Notes: generated by a model from the letters alone, not told the origin. A stretch of 64,000 nucleotides of DNA from Saliniradius amylolyticus (GCF_003143555.1 NZ_CP029347.1:2852001-2916000); one strand, 5' to 3'; shown: positions 19,859 through 30,569, counted from the stretch's first letter. Made by a program: numbers and translations.

Positions 19859-20971
19859 CTAGCGGACCTGGTTCAGCAAGGAGGTGCCGTTCACCACCAC
19901 GCGGTTATCCGCACCCAGCCCTTGAGTAATCACCACCCGGTCTGGCCCCAGAGCCTGATACTGAATCTGCTGTGGCAGAAAACGTTCGGCCGAGACTTTA
20001 ATCCAGACGATCGGCAGATTGGCCTGGTCGCGAACCACAGCCCGGGACGGGACAACAATACCGGTCACGGACTCATCCAATTTGGCCAGCAAGGTGACCG
20101 GCTGGTCCAGCAATAAGGGCGGCTCGCCCGGGTTTTGACGCTGATAGTCAAAGAACACTTTGGCCGTGCCGCCATGCATCTTTGGCGAATATCCGGTGTA
20201 AGTCAGTTCGGGTAAATCGTGCGCCAGCAGCCGCGCTGAAGTGTACTGATTCAATCGATTGGTATCACTGGCCATTGCTTCAACCCGGCGGCGTTCAGGT
20301 GACACAATCTCGAACAGCGCGGTGCCCGCCTCGACCCACTGACCACTGCGCACCTGCTGATTGACCACAATACCGCTGATCGGCGCCGTTAATACCTCCG
20401 GCTTTTCCAGCCCCTGCTGAAGTGCGGCCTCTTGTTCGCTTAAATTTTTCAGGCGGGTTTGTAACTGGTCCAGCTCTTGTTGTGAGGCAAGCTCACCCAG
20501 AGCCTTTAGCCTCGCCACGTCGCGACGGGTTTGCGCTATCTGATTGCGTACCACTTTAAGCTCACTGTTCTGACTCGCCAGTTCATAGGCCGTATCCTGA
20601 TAGTGAACATAACCCAGGCGCTGCCCGGCAGACACCCAGCTGCCAGTACTGAGAACAACAGAGCCCGGCGCTTCGAAGCGTCCGTCACTGCTTGACTGTA
20701 TAACGGCATGGCCTTGCGGATGGGGCCTCACCACGGCCGGAAGACGTACTGTCTTTGATACCGTCTGGGGCTGAACAAAGGCGGTAGAGATACCCAGTTT
20801 TGCCTGATCCGGCATTGGCAGTATTACCGAACCGTCTGCCTGACGACCCGTGCCTCCAACCGGTTTGTCATCAGGACGGATATGCTCTCCGTTGGGGCCA
20901 TGCGCCCCCGGCGCTGCCGCGGCAGTGCCCACAAGAAGCATTGAAATCACCAAAACGGTCAAGGTTCTCAT
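19859..20971 (-). CDS. Heavy-metal RND periplasmic adaptor
   Basis: A 370-residue MFP starting at 20971 ([20 protein letters not shown] signal peptide). The upstream extension to 21049 lies inside the preceding gene. The ATG overlaps that gene's stop (ATGA). The mature N-terminus carries [11 protein letters not shown] (residues 21-31), a motif shared with the gene just upstream. The core has the expected half-lipoyl motifs ([26 protein letters not shown] and [23 protein letters not shown]) around a helical hairpin (residues about 140-190), then beta-barrel sequence. It should bridge the pump to an outer-membrane channel, and may bind metal through its His-bearing N-terminus. Confidence 0.9.
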   Translation of the reverse strand: MRTLTVLVISMLLVGTAAAAPGAHGPNGEHIRPDDKPVGGTGRQADGSVILPMPDQAKLGISTAFVQPQTVSKTVRLPAVVRPHPQGHAVIQSSSDGRFEAPGSVVLSTGSWVSAGQRLGYVHYQDTAYELASQNSELKVVRNQIAQTRRDVARLKALGELASQQELDQLQTRLKNLSEQEAALQQGLEKPEVLTAPISGIVVNQQVRSGQWVEAGTALFEIVSPERRRVEAMASDTNRLNQYTSARLLAHDLPELTYTGYSPKMHGGTAKVFFDYQRQNPGEPPLLLDQPVTLLAKLDESVTGIVVPSRAVVRDQANLPIVWIKVSAERFLPQQIQYQALGPDRVVITQGLGADNRVVVNGTSLLNQVR

Positions 20972-21552
20972 GCCTGACCTCCTCGCCGTAGTCGCCCCGC
21001 TGCAAAACCGGCAACGAATAGCCCAATCCCCACAGCAATGGTCCGCCATGGGAAATGCGAGTGGTGGTCATGCTCTTCAGAGCCTGTGGCATCCGGGGTA
21101 ATCAATCTGGTCGCCAGTAAGTCGCCGCTGGTCTCTGTGAGAATGGTGGCAATAACGTCATGCTCACCCGGCCGGTTCAGCTTATTCACCAAGTCTGCCT
21201 TCTCTATCACATAGCGACCGGCGGTATTATCAAATGTCGCTTGCGCGGCGTGTTGACCGCTTTCCAGCTCAATAGAGGCATCAGAAACTGGCCGATTTGT
21301 TTTGAAGTCATGGAGATACACAATCACCTGCTCACCGACAACTTCACCGAGCAGTTCGAAGCTTTCGGTAAAAGCCTCAAATTTCGGGTTGCTTGCCTGC
21401 ATGGGACGGGATTGCGTGTTCAGGTGTTCACCATCCGGCCCATGAGCCCCGGGCGCAGACAGGGCGCTGAAAGCAGACAACAGCCCCAAAACACAGACGC
21501 AGCAAATGACAAAGTCGCGTTGTCGCCCGATAAAAAAATTCCAATACCACAT
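20968..21552 (-). CDS. Membrane-anchored periplasmic protein with GAHGPDGEH motif
   Basis: A 194-residue protein that I cannot assign to a named family. A signal segment (residues about 12-33) is followed by APGAHGPDGEHL (33-44), nearly the same as the start of the mature adaptor encoded next. A strand-rich middle (about 60-150; VIVYLHDFKTNRPVSDASIELE) looks like an immunoglobulin or carboxypeptidase-regulatory-like fold. Then comes a His cluster (GSEEHDHHSHF), one transmembrane helix (WRTIAVGIGLFVAGFAAG) and a basic tail, so the chain is fixed in the inner membrane facing the periplasm. It overlaps the adaptor gene by 4 bases. A metal-sensing or metal-delivery role is plausible but unproven. 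Confidence 0.8.
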   Translation of the reverse strand: MWYWNFFIGRQRDFVICCVCVLGLLSAFSALSAPGAHGPDGEHLNTQSRPMQASNPKFEAFTESFELLGEVVGEQVIVYLHDFKTNRPVSDASIELESGQHAAQATFDNTAGRYVIEKADLVNKLNRPGEHDVIATILTETSGDLLATRLITPDATGSEEHDHHSHFPWRTIAVGIGLFVAGFAAGRLRRGGQA

Positions 21553-21631
21553 TGTTTTAATCCAGTTACAAGAAGGACGCCTTCATGCAGGCACGAAGAT
21601 GCCTACACTCTCATTAAGTTGCAGACTGCAA

Positions 21632-21994
21632 TTAAGCTTTTGGGGGCGGGGACAGGTACTCGAGGTCAGGGGGCGCCCAATTAGGCACAATGCTTTCGAT
21701 AGCAGGGCCCGGCGACCTTTCTATGGTGCGAAGCGCCACCAAATCAATAATAGCGACTGTGCCGGTATCCTGGTGGGGGTTACTGTGGTCAAAACCAGCC
21801 TCAGAGTAGCTGATCTCAAATTGGGTTTGATCATGCTCATCATGAGTATGGGACTGTCCCAGATGATGAAGCCACTGATGGGCCTGGTCGGAAACAGAGT
21901 GATGGCTGTCAGACGGCATCGACCACCCCAGCGACTGAACGCTCAGGCTGAACACCAACACTATCACTGACAATTTACTCAACACCTGCTTCAT
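21632..21994 (-). CDS. Small His-rich exported protein, first gene of metal cassette
   Basis: A 120-residue protein with a signal peptide (MKQVLSKLSVIVLVFSLSVQSLGWS) and a His/Asp-rich mature start (SDSHH, QWLHHLGQSHTHDEHDQ, FDHSNPHQD). The tail is Pro-rich (WAPPDLEYLSPPPKA). Similar small proteins with a HTHDEHD-like stretch often head CzcA/CusA operons, but I do not know a characterised one. It probably buffers metal in the periplasm. It lies 79 bases upstream of the next cassette gene. GGA directly precedes the ATG but is too close for a strong ribosome site. Confidence 0.72.
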   Translation of the reverse strand: MKQVLSKLSVIVLVFSLSVQSLGWSMPSDSHHSVSDQAHQWLHHLGQSHTHDEHDQTQFEISYSEAGFDHSNPHQDTGTVAIIDLVALRTIERSPGPAIESIVPNWAPPDLEYLSPPPKA

Positions 21995-22104
21995 GTCCTT
22001 ACGACTGAATGTCGAAAGGCTAGCATCCCCACAGCTCGCTTACAATTGGGAGATGAATTCAAAGCTTAAGACGCATCGTCTATGAGTTGTGTGTCAGAGA
22101 ATAG

Positions 22105-22191
<87 letters not shown>

Positions 22192-22240
22192 ATAGAGGGA
22201 AGCTGAACTGCCATAAAGGCATTGGTATCAGAGGGCTGGC

Positions 22241-22268
22241 ATTATAACCAGCCAACTAGGGCTTGCAA
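22241..22268 (-). promoter_or_regulatory. Sigma-70 promoter of tRNA-Leu
   Basis: On the minus strand TTGCAA (22268-22263) and TATAAT (22246-22241) are separated by 16 bases, and the predicted start lies about 43 bases before the tRNA. The -10 element is embedded in a palindrome GGCTGG-N8-CCAGCC (22235-22254). Confidence 0.8.
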
Positions 22269-22420
22269 GTTTTTTGTCTCTGCGAGCTTCGTGACTGATT
22301 AAATATTATCCTTTGGGGCTTTAAGGGAGACGTTAAACACTAACATCACCCGGACTTTACTGGCTCTCCGGTCAGAGCTTATTTACAATCAAGCCTCCTT
22401 AATCCCCGACGAGCCTTGCT

Positions 22421-22930
22421 ATGACTTCGACGACTTCGCCTTTCCCCCGTGCCAGCTTTCTGCGCCGACTGGCGGCCATAGTCTATGACTCACTGATGGC
22501 TGTGGCCATTGGCGTAGTGTCAGGCCTTATCGCCTTGACGGTACTTATCGTGCTGCTGGAAAACGGCGTGCTGGACAAACACGGCTTCGAGCACAGCAAA
22601 GATGTGATTCAACAGTCCCCCTTGTATACCAACATTCTACGTTTCTGGTGCGGCGGTTGGATATTGCTGTTTTTTGTCTGGTTCTGGCGCAATGGCGGTC
22701 AAACCATCGGCATGCGCGCCTGGCGACTGCGCATCTTCAGCACCACCGATAAACCCATGGGCTATGGCCGCGCCTTACTAAGAGCCATCACCTCGCTACT
22801 GGGTTTGGGCACCTTGCTGATCTTGCTGGACTTTAAAAACAAACTGGCACTGCAGGATCGTCTTAGCGGCACAGAGGTCTTAGTGCTGACCAAGGAAGCC
22901 AATCACCATCGCGCCTGGAAGCAGCTCTGA
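22421..22930 (+). CDS. RDD-family membrane protein
   Basis: A 169-residue protein. The family name comes from conserved Arg and two Asp residues, here in SFLRRLAAIVYDSLMAV and later NKLALQDRLSGTEVL. There are three hydrophobic helices (about residues 24-47, 72-90 and 125-142). The middle segment GQTIGMRAWRLRI is also typical. Function in the family is mostly unknown; some members act as ion or proton antiporters. It is a single gene between tRNA-Leu and a cytochrome gene, with no obvious partner. Confidence 0.88.
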   Translation: MTSTTSPFPRASFLRRLAAIVYDSLMAVAIGVVSGLIALTVLIVLLENGVLDKHGFEHSKDVIQQSPLYTNILRFWCGGWILLFFVWFWRNGGQTIGMRAWRLRIFSTTDKPMGYGRALLRAITSLLGLGTLLILLDFKNKLALQDRLSGTEVLVLTKEANHHRAWKQL

Positions 22931-23004
22931 ACTTGATCCAGCTCAATGGCGGGGACAGCGATGGTTAACTATCTTTGTGATAGAAAAGACTATGGACAAA
23001 AACC

Positions 23005-23460
23005 ATGATCCGACAGAGCTTGATTATTATTCTCAGCACAACCCTCTTCAACGCCTGCACGCCCGGTCCCGACAGTCCAAGAGGATTTAGTCTGCCAGAA
23101 GGTAGTGCCGAGCGAGGTGAGCAAGTCTTTATTAAGTACCAGTGTCTGGCCTGTCATAAACTGGACGGCTATGACGACAGCCAATACGACTCTTCGTTAG
23201 AAAGGAAGGTCCGCTTAGGCGGCAACACCGACCGGGTCAAGACCTATGCAGAGCTATTAACTTCGGTAATTAATCCATCCCATAAAATCGCCCGCGGCTA
23301 TCGCAAAGACAGCATTCTCGATGAAAGTGGGCAATCACTAATGCGAAATTATAATGATGTCATGACCGTCAGCGAGTTGGTGGATTTGGTGGCCTTTTTG
23401 CAGCCCAAGTATGAGCTACAACCGTTTAAGCGCACCCCCTATCCCACTTACTTGCCTTAG
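23005..23460 (+). CDS. Monoheme c-type cytochrome, probable lipoprotein
   Basis: A 151-residue protein with an N-terminal export signal ending in a lipobox-like LFNAC (Cys18), so it may be lipid-anchored facing the periplasm. One heme-binding motif CLACH appears near residue 50. A downstream Met in LMRNYNDVMTVSELVDLVAFLQ is the likely sixth ligand, placed as in class I cytochromes c. It probably shuttles electrons in the periplasm. There is no nearby oxidase or dehydrogenase gene, so its partner is unknown. It converges on lptG with only 5 bases between the two genes and no visible terminator. Confidence 0.85.
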   Translation: MIRQSLIIILSTTLFNACTPGPDSPRGFSLPEGSAERGEQVFIKYQCLACHKLDGYDDSQYDSSLERKVRLGGNTDRVKTYAELLTSVINPSHKIARGYRKDSILDESGQSLMRNYNDVMTVSELVDLVAFLQPKYELQPFKRTPYPTYLP

Positions 23461-23465
23461 CAGAC

Positions 23466-24527
23466 CTAGCGACGAATCAAATACACCGCCATGCCAGCAA
23501 ACAGCAGGCTGGGTGCTATGGCTCCCACGACGGCGGGCATCTGATAGACCATACTCAGCGGACCGAAAACTTCGTTAGCCACAAAGAAGCCAAAGCCGGT
23601 TAAAACGCCCATGATGATCCTTGCCCCCATGGTCACGCTACGCAGAGGACCGAAGATAAAGGACAAGGCCACCAGCAACATCACCGCCACGGTGACAGGT
23701 TGCAACACCTTGCGCCAAAAGGCCAACTGATAGCGCCGGGCATCCTGACTATTGGCTTGCAGATAATTGAGGTAATCGCTGAGGCCGGCGATGGACAGCG
23801 CTTCGGGCTTGACCTTCACCACGCCCAGCTTATCCGGCGTCAGCCCCGACTGCCAGTGCAGCTGGGTATCGAAGGTCTGAGTAATCTTCTGTTCCGTGAA
23901 TCGGGTGCGATAGACATTCTCCAACTGCCAGTGGTCCTCCACAAAGATCGCCCGCTCGGCACGTTCGATGGAAGCGAGTTGCAGTTGCTCATCAAAACGG
24001 TAAATACTCACATCCCTGAGCTCATCCTTATTCGCTACCTCACCGAGGCTGACAAAGTCGTCACCGTCTTTGGCCCAAACCAGTCGTTCGGAAGAAAACA
24101 GGCTACCACCGGAAATCGCCTGAGTGCGGATTTCCTTAGCCTTAGCTTCGCTGGGGGGAGCAACCCACTCACCAATGGCCATCACGCACAAGGCCATCAG
24201 AGCGGCCGACTTCATCGCCGAGCCCACCAGGTTCAGGCGGCTTTGTCCGGCGGCCTGCATAACCACCAATTCGGAGTGGCTGGCCAGCATGCCCATTCCC
24301 ACCAGGCCACCAATCAACGCCGCCATAGGGAAAAACTGCTCCAACTCCCTGGGCACCGACAACAGCACATAGATGCCTGCGGTGGTCATATCGTAGTTGC
24401 CCCGATCCAGATATTTAAGCTGCTCGACAAACTTAATCAGGCTCGACAAGCCTACCAACACAAACAGAGTGATAAAGGTGGTGCTCAGCAGCGTCCGCCC
24501 CAGATAGAGATCGATGGTTCTAAACAC
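23466..24527 (-). CDS. lptG: LPS export permease LptG
   Basis: A 353-residue inner-membrane permease of the LptB2FG complex, which extracts lipopolysaccharide from the inner membrane. The N-terminus MFRTIDLYLGRTLLSTTFITLFVLVGLSSLIKFVEQL is characteristic, with six predicted helices (three before and three after a periplasmic beta-jellyroll). It starts with GTG and overlaps the end of lptF by 8 bases, the usual lptF-lptG order. Transcription runs away from pepA, as in E. coli. Confidence 0.95.
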   Translation of the reverse strand: MFRTIDLYLGRTLLSTTFITLFVLVGLSSLIKFVEQLKYLDRGNYDMTTAGIYVLLSVPRELEQFFPMAALIGGLVGMGMLASHSELVVMQAAGQSRLNLVGSAMKSAALMALCVMAIGEWVAPPSEAKAKEIRTQAISGGSLFSSERLVWAKDGDDFVSLGEVANKDELRDVSIYRFDEQLQLASIERAERAIFVEDHWQLENVYRTRFTEQKITQTFDTQLHWQSGLTPDKLGVVKVKPEALSIAGLSDYLNYLQANSQDARRYQLAFWRKVLQPVTVAVMLLVALSFIFGPLRSVTMGARIIMGVLTGFGFFVANEVFGPLSMVYQMPAVVGAIAPSLLFAGMAVYLIRR

Positions 24528-25629
24528 GCTGACCTCCTTTCATCCGCGCCCGCAATCGCACCCCAGTAGTCCGGCCTTTCATCACCAGCACCACCCCAAT
24601 CACAAGCACAACGCCATGCACCCACCATAAGCCGATGACTTCCGGTACTTTACCGTTCTCCAATACCTTACGCCCGGCCATCAGCAGCATAAAATACCCC
24701 AGATAGAGCAGCAGGCCGGGAAACAACTTGCCAAAACGCCCCTGCCTTGGATTGACCGCACTGAGCGGCACCGCGATCAGCACCAGCAAGGGTAAGCTCA
24801 GCGGGATCGCCAGACGCCACTGCCATTCGGCTGTGGCTTCCAGCGTGTCTTGTTGCAATAGCTGGGGGGTGGAATAGGCTGCGAGTTTGCGGGTTTGTTG
24901 CTGAGGAGACTGCTCGGTAATTTGAACCTGATAGCGGTCAAACTCAATGATGCGATAATCCAGTGCCTGTTGCTGGCCCTCGTACTGACGCCCTTGTTTG
25001 AGGATCAGTTGCTCTGAGCCGTCGGCCTGCTTTTCGACCTCGCCGGTATCAGCATAGATAATACGCATGGGTTGATCAGATTCGGGAGACTGCTGCTGAG
25101 CCAGAAATACCCTTTGCAGTTGGCCTTCTTCGCCACTCACCTCATGCACAAACAGCACCGCCTTTTGGTTGCCGGTTTCCTGGAACCGCCCTGGAATCAA
25201 GCTGGTCAACCCTGACTCGGCGCTAAGTTGCTCCTCGAGTTGATATTCGACATCCAGCGCATGAGGCGCCAGCCACAGGGTCAACCCAGCCGAGAGTGCC
25301 GCCAGAATTAGTGACAGCACCAGCATCACACGGGTGACATACCACTCACTGATACCGCAGGCCTGCATCACCGCCATCTCGTTGTCCACATACAGGCGCC
25401 CGTGCGCCAGCATGATGCCCAGAAACAAGCCCAACGGTAAGATCAACGAGGCCAGCACCGGAATGTTCAGCGCCAGAAAACCCAGCACCAGCCCGGCGGG
25501 AATATCACCACTGGAAGCCTCAGCCAGTACCCGCACAAACTTTTGCAGGATGAAAATCGCCATTAAAACCAGGAAAACGGCGGTGGAGGACTTCAGGGTC
25601 TCTCTCAATAAATATCGGAAAATCAGCAC
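24520..25629 (-). CDS. lptF: LPS export permease LptF
   Basis: A 369-residue partner of LptG. The N-terminus MLIFRYLLRETLKSSTAVFLVLMAIFILQKFVRVL matches LptF closely, with a GTG start. Helices near the N-terminus and at residues about 270-360 surround a periplasmic jellyroll domain that hands LPS to LptC and LptA. It is the promoter-proximal gene of the lptFG pair and is divergent from pepA across about 200 bases, an arrangement common in gammaproteobacteria. Confidence 0.95.
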   Translation of the reverse strand: MLIFRYLLRETLKSSTAVFLVLMAIFILQKFVRVLAEASSGDIPAGLVLGFLALNIPVLASLILPLGLFLGIMLAHGRLYVDNEMAVMQACGISEWYVTRVMLVLSLILAALSAGLTLWLAPHALDVEYQLEEQLSAESGLTSLIPGRFQETGNQKAVLFVHEVSGEEGQLQRVFLAQQQSPESDQPMRIIYADTGEVEKQADGSEQLILKQGRQYEGQQQALDYRIIEFDRYQVQITEQSPQQQTRKLAAYSTPQLLQQDTLEATAEWQWRLAIPLSLPLLVLIAVPLSAVNPRQGRFGKLFPGLLLYLGYFMLLMAGRKVLENGKVPEVIGLWWVHGVVLVIGVVLVMKGRTTGVRLRARMKGGQRV

Positions 25630-25831
25630 ATCGGATCCAGAGGAAAAGTCGCCTTTTTAGTGGCATGCTGTAAATTTTTAAGTAAACTTAGCGTTTTAAC
25701 AAGTTTAATTTGCACTTATCACCATTTTTACTGCATGCACCCAGTTGTTATTTTCACAGTTTTACCCTGTGAGCGCTGGCCTGATTATAAAACGATGAGT
25801 GTCAAACATACACCGGTTAACGAGGTATTCC

Positions 25832-27337
25832 ATGGAATTCAGTGTTAAGAGTGGTAGCCCGGAGAAGCAACGTAGCGCCTGCATCGTCGTCGGCGTGTTC
25901 GAGCCGCGTCGTCTGACAGCCGTGGCCGAACAGCTGGATGAAATCAGCGGCGGCTACATCAGCAACCTGTTGCGTCGGGGCGATCTGGAAGGTAAGACAG
26001 GCCAGATGTTGCTGCTACACCATGTACCTAACGTACTGGGAGAGCGCGTCCTATTAGTTGGCTGTGGCAAAGAACGCGAACTGGATGAACGCCAGTACAA
26101 GCAAATTATCGCCAAGACCATCAGCACACTCAACGAAACCGGTTCCATGGAAGCGGTCTGCTTTTTAACCGAGCTGCACGTTAAGGGTCGCGACACATAC
26201 TGGAAAGTGCGTCAGGCGGTGGAAACCACCAACGAGTCGCTGTACAGCTTCACTCAGTTAAAAACCAAAAAAGACGAACCCCGTCGACCTCTGCGTAAGA
26301 TTGTCTTTAATGTGCCCACCCGTCGCGAACTGCACGTCGGTGAGCGGGCAGTCCAGCACGGTTTAGCTATCGCCAAGGGCGTGCAACTGACCCGGGATGT
26401 GGCTAATATGCCCCCCAACATCTGCAATCCAGCCTATCTACTGGAGCAAGGCAATAAGCTGGCTGAAGAGCATAACTCGGTGAGCATCGAGTCGGTAAAT
26501 GAAAAGCAGATGGCCGACCTGGGCATGAACTCCTACCTGGCGGTGGGCCGCGGCTCTGAAAATGAGTCCATCATGACCATCATCCACCACAAAGGCGGTC
26601 CGGATTCTCAGGCGCCGATTGTACTGGTAGGTAAAGGCCTGACCTTCGATTCCGGCGGCATCTCCTTAAAGCCGGGCGCGGGTATGGATGAGATGAAATA
26701 CGATATGGGCGGTGCGGCCGGTGTTTTAGGCACCATGAAGGCCATTGCCGAGCTGAATCTGCCCATCAATGTTATCGGCGTCCTGGCAGGCTGTGAAAAC
26801 ATGCCTGACGCCAATGCCTATCGCCCGGGCGACGTATTAACCACGATGTCCGGCCAGACGGTGGAAGTGCTGAACACAGACGCCGAGGGCCGACTGGTGC
26901 TGTGCGACGCCCTGACTTACGTGGAGCGCTTTAACCCGGATACGGTGGTGGATGTGGCCACCCTAACCGGTGCCTGCGTGATCGCCCTGGGCGCGCATGC
27001 CTCGGCCATGCTCAGCACCCATAATCCACTGGCTCATGAGCTGATTAACGCCTCTGAGCAAAGCAGTGACCGGGCCTGGCGCTTGCCACTGTGGGACGAC
27101 TATCAGGAAATGCTGGAAAGCCCCTTCGCCGATATGGCGAACATCGGTGGTCGTCCAGCCGGTACCATCACCGCTGCGTGCTTCCTGTCCCGATTCGCCC
27201 GTAAGTATAACTGGGCCCATCTGGACATCGCCGGTACCGCCTGGAAAACCGGTAAAGACAAAGGCGCCACCGGCCGTCCCGTTCCCATGCTGACCCAGTT
27301 TCTGATGAACCGGGCCGGTGTGGAGACGGAAGACTAA
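25832..27337 (+). CDS. pepA: Leucyl aminopeptidase PepA (M17)
   Basis: A 501-residue cytosolic hexameric aminopeptidase that needs two metal ions. The start at 25832 ([13 protein letters not shown]) follows CGAGG; an in-frame start at 25799 is less likely. The M17 signature [10 protein letters not shown] lies at about residues 347-356. The metal and active-site segment [17 protein letters not shown] is near residue 270, and the mature catalytic Lys and Arg positions appear intact. In relatives PepA also binds DNA and regulates pyrimidine genes; whether it does here is not visible. It heads the conserved pepA-holC-valS order. Confidence 0.96.
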   Translation: MEFSVKSGSPEKQRSACIVVGVFEPRRLTAVAEQLDEISGGYISNLLRRGDLEGKTGQMLLLHHVPNVLGERVLLVGCGKERELDERQYKQIIAKTISTLNETGSMEAVCFLTELHVKGRDTYWKVRQAVETTNESLYSFTQLKTKKDEPRRPLRKIVFNVPTRRELHVGERAVQHGLAIAKGVQLTRDVANMPPNICNPAYLLEQGNKLAEEHNSVSIESVNEKQMADLGMNSYLAVGRGSENESIMTIIHHKGGPDSQAPIVLVGKGLTFDSGGISLKPGAGMDEMKYDMGGAAGVLGTMKAIAELNLPINVIGVLAGCENMPDANAYRPGDVLTTMSGQTVEVLNTDAEGRLVLCDALTYVERFNPDTVVDVATLTGACVIALGAHASAMLSTHNPLAHELINASEQSSDRAWRLPLWDDYQEMLESPFADMANIGGRPAGTITAACFLSRFARKYNWAHLDIAGTAWKTGKDKGATGRPVPMLTQFLMNRAGVETED

Positions 27338-27342
27338 GCGTC

Positions 27343-27792
27343 ATGCCCAGAGTCTGTTTTTACCTGCTGGATGAGCAGGGCCAAAAGGATGAGCCAGCGT
27401 CTTATGCGCTGGCTTGTCATTTAGCGGCGCGCAGTTACAGTCAACGCCAGCCGTGTCTGATCCTATGTGCCACACAGGCGCAGGCAGAAATACTGGACGA
27501 GTTGCTATGGCAGCGCCCGGCGGAACGCTTTATCCCTCATAACTTACAGGGAGAAGGGCCAAAAAAAGGGACACCGGTGGAGATTACCTGGCAGTTAGCG
27601 GAGTCACCGCGTCAGCCTGTGCTGATCAACCTCAGCTCGTCCATCCCCGACAACCTGAACCGATTCCGGCAGATCTACGATTTTGTGCCGGTCGAAGACG
27701 AATTAAAACAGCGGGCCCGGGAGCGCTACAAAGCCTATCGTAGCGCCGGGTGCCAACTGGACACCCAGCCGGCCAGCAGTTTAAGCGAGTAA
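27343..27792 (+). CDS. holC: DNA polymerase III chi subunit
   Basis: A 149-residue protein opening [13 protein letters not shown]. The segments [18 protein letters not shown] and [25 protein letters not shown] are typical of chi. Chi links the clamp loader (through psi) to single-stranded-DNA-binding protein during replication. It lies 5 bases after pepA and 5 bases before valS, so the three probably form one transcript. Confidence 0.93.
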   Translation: MPRVCFYLLDEQGQKDEPASYALACHLAARSYSQRQPCLILCATQAQAEILDELLWQRPAERFIPHNLQGEGPKKGTPVEITWQLAESPRQPVLINLSSSIPDNLNRFRQIYDFVPVEDELKQRARERYKAYRSAGCQLDTQPASSLSE

Positions 27793-27797
27793 TCACT

Positions 27798-30563
27798 ATG
27801 GATAAGACATTTAATCCACAAAATATCGAACAACAGCGCTACCAACAATGGGAGCAGAACCACTATTTCCGCGCCAGCGGCAAGGGCGACCCCTACTGTA
27901 TTTTGTTGCCCCCGCCGAATGTGACCGGCTCCCTGCACATGGGACACGCCTTTCAACACACCATCATGGATGCGCTAACCCGCTATCACCGCATGAAGGG
28001 CGACAATACCTTATGGCAGGCGGGTACCGACCACGCGGGTATCGCCACCCAGATGGTGGTGGAGCGCCAACTGAATGCCGAAGGCAAAACCCGCCACGAC
28101 CTGGGTCGGGAAGCCTTTGTTGACAAGATCTGGGAGTGGAAGGAGCACTCTGGCGGCACCATCACCTCACAGATGCGTCGCATGGGCACCAGCCCGGACT
28201 GGGAGCGCGAAGCCTTTACCATGAACGACGACCTGTCCAATGCGGTCAAGGAGGTCTTTGTCCAGCTGTATGACGAAGGTCTGATCTATCGCGGCAAGCG
28301 GCTGGTAAACTGGGACCCGGTATTGCACACCGCCGTATCCGATCTGGAAGTGCTCAATGAAGAAGAAAAGGGCCACCTGTGGCATATGCGCTATCCACTG
28401 GCCGATGGCAGTGGTGAATTGGTCGTGGCCACCACCCGCCCCGAGACCATGCTGGGCGACACTGCCGTGGCCGTGCATCCGGATGATGAGCGTTATCAGG
28501 ACTTGATCGGAAAGGAAGTCAAACTGCCGCTTACCGACCGGTTGATCAAGATCGTCGCCGATGACTATGTAGACATGGAGTTCGGCACCGGTTGCGTGAA
28601 AATCACCCCTGCGCACGATTTTAATGACTACGAGATCGGCAAGCGTCACAACCTTGAGATGATCAACCTGCTCACGCCAGACGCCAAGATGAATGACCAG
28701 GTGCCAGACGCCTATCGCGGGCTGGACCGCTTCGATGCACGGGAAAAAGTGGTCAGCGATCTGGAGGCTCAGGGCTTTTTGGTGAAAGTGGAAGACCATA
28801 AACTTAAGGTGCCCCGGGGCGATCGCACCAATGCGGTCATCGAACCCTACCTGACCGACCAGTGGTATGTAGCGGTAGAGTCGCTGGCAAAGCCGGCCAT
28901 CGAGGCGGTGGAATCCGGAGAGATCAAGTTTGTGCCAGAGAACTGGGACAAGACTTACTATCAGTGGATGTACAACATTCAGGATTGGTGTATCTCCCGT
29001 CAGCTTTGGTGGGGTCACCGTATTCCGGCCTGGTACGACGATCACGGCAAGGTCTATGTGGGTCGTGACGAAGCCGAGGTACGCAACAAGCACTCCTTGG
29101 GCGATGATGTCACTCTGACTCAGGACGACGACGTACTAGATACCTGGTTCTCCTCGGCGCTGTGGCCCTTTGCTACCTTGGGCTGGCCGGAGAAAACCCC
29201 GGAACTGGAAACCTTCCTTCCCACATCGGTACTGGTGACCGGCTTTGACATCATCTTCTTCTGGGTCGCCCGGATGATCATGATGACCAAGAAATTTACC
29301 GGTCAAATCCCCTTTAAGGAGATCTACATCACCGGCCTGATCCGGGATGAGCAGGGCAACAAGATGTCCAAGTCCAAGGGCAACGTGTTGGACCCCATCG
29401 ACCTGATTGACGGCATCGATGTGGAAGCCCTGGTGGAAAAACGCACCAAAGGCCTGATGCAGCCGAAAAAAGCCGAGCAGATTGCCAAGCGCACCCGTAA
29501 GCAGTTCCCGGACGGCATCGAAGCCTATGGCACCGACGCACTGCGCTTTACCTTTGCGGCCATGGCCTCCACCAGCCGGGACATCAACTTTGATATGGGC
29601 CGGGTGGAAGGCTACCGTAACTTCTGCAACAAGTTGTGGAACGCCTCGCGCTTTGTGCTGATGAATACCGAGGAACAGGATACCGGCGCCAACGGCGGCG
29701 AACTGTCGTTGAGCTTGCCGGATCAGTGGATCTGGAGTCGCTTCCAGGACACGGTGCAAACGTTCGAGAAAGCCATTGCAAGCTATCGCTTCGATTTAGC
29801 CGCACAGGCCGTTTACGAGTTCACCTGGAACCAGTTCTGCGACTGGTACCTGGAGCTGTCAAAACCAATTCTGAACTCCGAGGCCAGCAGCGAGGCGCAA
29901 AAGCGTGGCACCCGCCACACCCTGGTGAACGTGCTGGAAAGCCTGCTGCGTCTGATGCATCCCTTTATGCCTTATATCACCGATGAAATCTGGCAGCGTG
30001 TGGCACCATTAGCCGGTGTTGAAGGCGACAGCATTATGATCCAGCCTTTCCCAGAAGTAGACCCGGCCAAACAAAACGACGCTGCCAAAGCCGACCTTGA
30101 GTGGGTCAAACAGGTGATCGTAGGCGTGCGTAATATTCGTGGCGAGATGGACATCTCACCCAATAAGCCACTGTCGGTACTGCTGCGCAATGCCTCAAGC
30201 GAAGACAAACGTCGACTGAACGATACTCAGGTGTTGCTCAGCAAACTGGCCCGGTTAGAGGACATCACCCTGCTGGCCGATGATGATAAAGGACCGCCGT
30301 CGGCCTCTGCCCTGGTGGGCGAAATGGAAGTACTGATCCCCATGGCGGGGCTTATCGACAAAGAGGCAGAGCTGGCCCGTATTAACAAAGCACTGGATAA
30401 ACTCGATAAGGATTACCAACGCACTCAGGGTAAGCTTAGCAATGACAACTTTGTCAGCAAGGCGCCCGAGGCGGTAATCGAAAAGGAAAAAGCCAAGCTG
30501 GAAGAGTTCCAGTTGCAGATGGATAAGCTCAGGGAGCAGAAACACACCATCGAATCACTGTAA
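27798..30563 (+). CDS. valS: Valyl-tRNA synthetase
   Basis: A 921-residue class I synthetase. The start at 27798 ([20 protein letters not shown]) is chosen, because an upstream GTG at 27750 lies inside holC. The HIGH-like motif is HMGH near residue 46 ([14 protein letters not shown]) and KMSKS is near residue 522 ([10 protein letters not shown]). The inserted editing domain, which removes mischarged threonine, occupies about residues 190-330. The C-terminal region after about 850 is a coiled-coil that binds tRNA. A strong terminator follows the gene. Confidence 0.97.
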   Translation: MDKTFNPQNIEQQRYQQWEQNHYFRASGKGDPYCILLPPPNVTGSLHMGHAFQHTIMDALTRYHRMKGDNTLWQAGTDHAGIATQMVVERQLNAEGKTRHDLGREAFVDKIWEWKEHSGGTITSQMRRMGTSPDWEREAFTMNDDLSNAVKEVFVQLYDEGLIYRGKRLVNWDPVLHTAVSDLEVLNEEEKGHLWHMRYPLADGSGELVVATTRPETMLGDTAVAVHPDDERYQDLIGKEVKLPLTDRLIKIVADDYVDMEFGTGCVKITPAHDFNDYEIGKRHNLEMINLLTPDAKMNDQVPDAYRGLDRFDAREKVVSDLEAQGFLVKVEDHKLKVPRGDRTNAVIEPYLTDQWYVAVESLAKPAIEAVESGEIKFVPENWDKTYYQWMYNIQDWCISRQLWWGHRIPAWYDDHGKVYVGRDEAEVRNKHSLGDDVTLTQDDDVLDTWFSSALWPFATLGWPEKTPELETFLPTSVLVTGFDIIFFWVARMIMMTKKFTGQIPFKEIYITGLIRDEQGNKMSKSKGNVLDPIDLIDGIDVEALVEKRTKGLMQPKKAEQIAKRTRKQFPDGIEAYGTDALRFTFAAMASTSRDINFDMGRVEGYRNFCNKLWNASRFVLMNTEEQDTGANGGELSLSLPDQWIWSRFQDTVQTFEKAIASYRFDLAAQAVYEFTWNQFCDWYLELSKPILNSEASSEAQKRGTRHTLVNVLESLLRLMHPFMPYITDEIWQRVAPLAGVEGDSIMIQPFPEVDPAKQNDAAKADLEWVKQVIVGVRNIRGEMDISPNKPLSVLLRNASSEDKRRLNDTQVLLSKLARLEDITLLADDDKGPPSASALVGEMEVLIPMAGLIDKEAELARINKALDKLDKDYQRTQGKLSNDNFVSKAPEAVIEKEKAKLEEFQLQMDKLREQKHTIESL

Positions 30564-30569
30564 TTCTCA

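Noticed and set aside
23700-24569. Long open frame on the plus strand opposite lptG
   Set aside because: It is antisense to a clear LptG and the start of LptF overlap. The translation is low-complexity and His/Gln rich with no domain.
28167-29093. Long open frame on the minus strand inside valS
   Set aside because: It lies wholly within the well-supported valyl-tRNA synthetase gene, has no ribosome site or family motif, and its composition follows from the codon use of valS.
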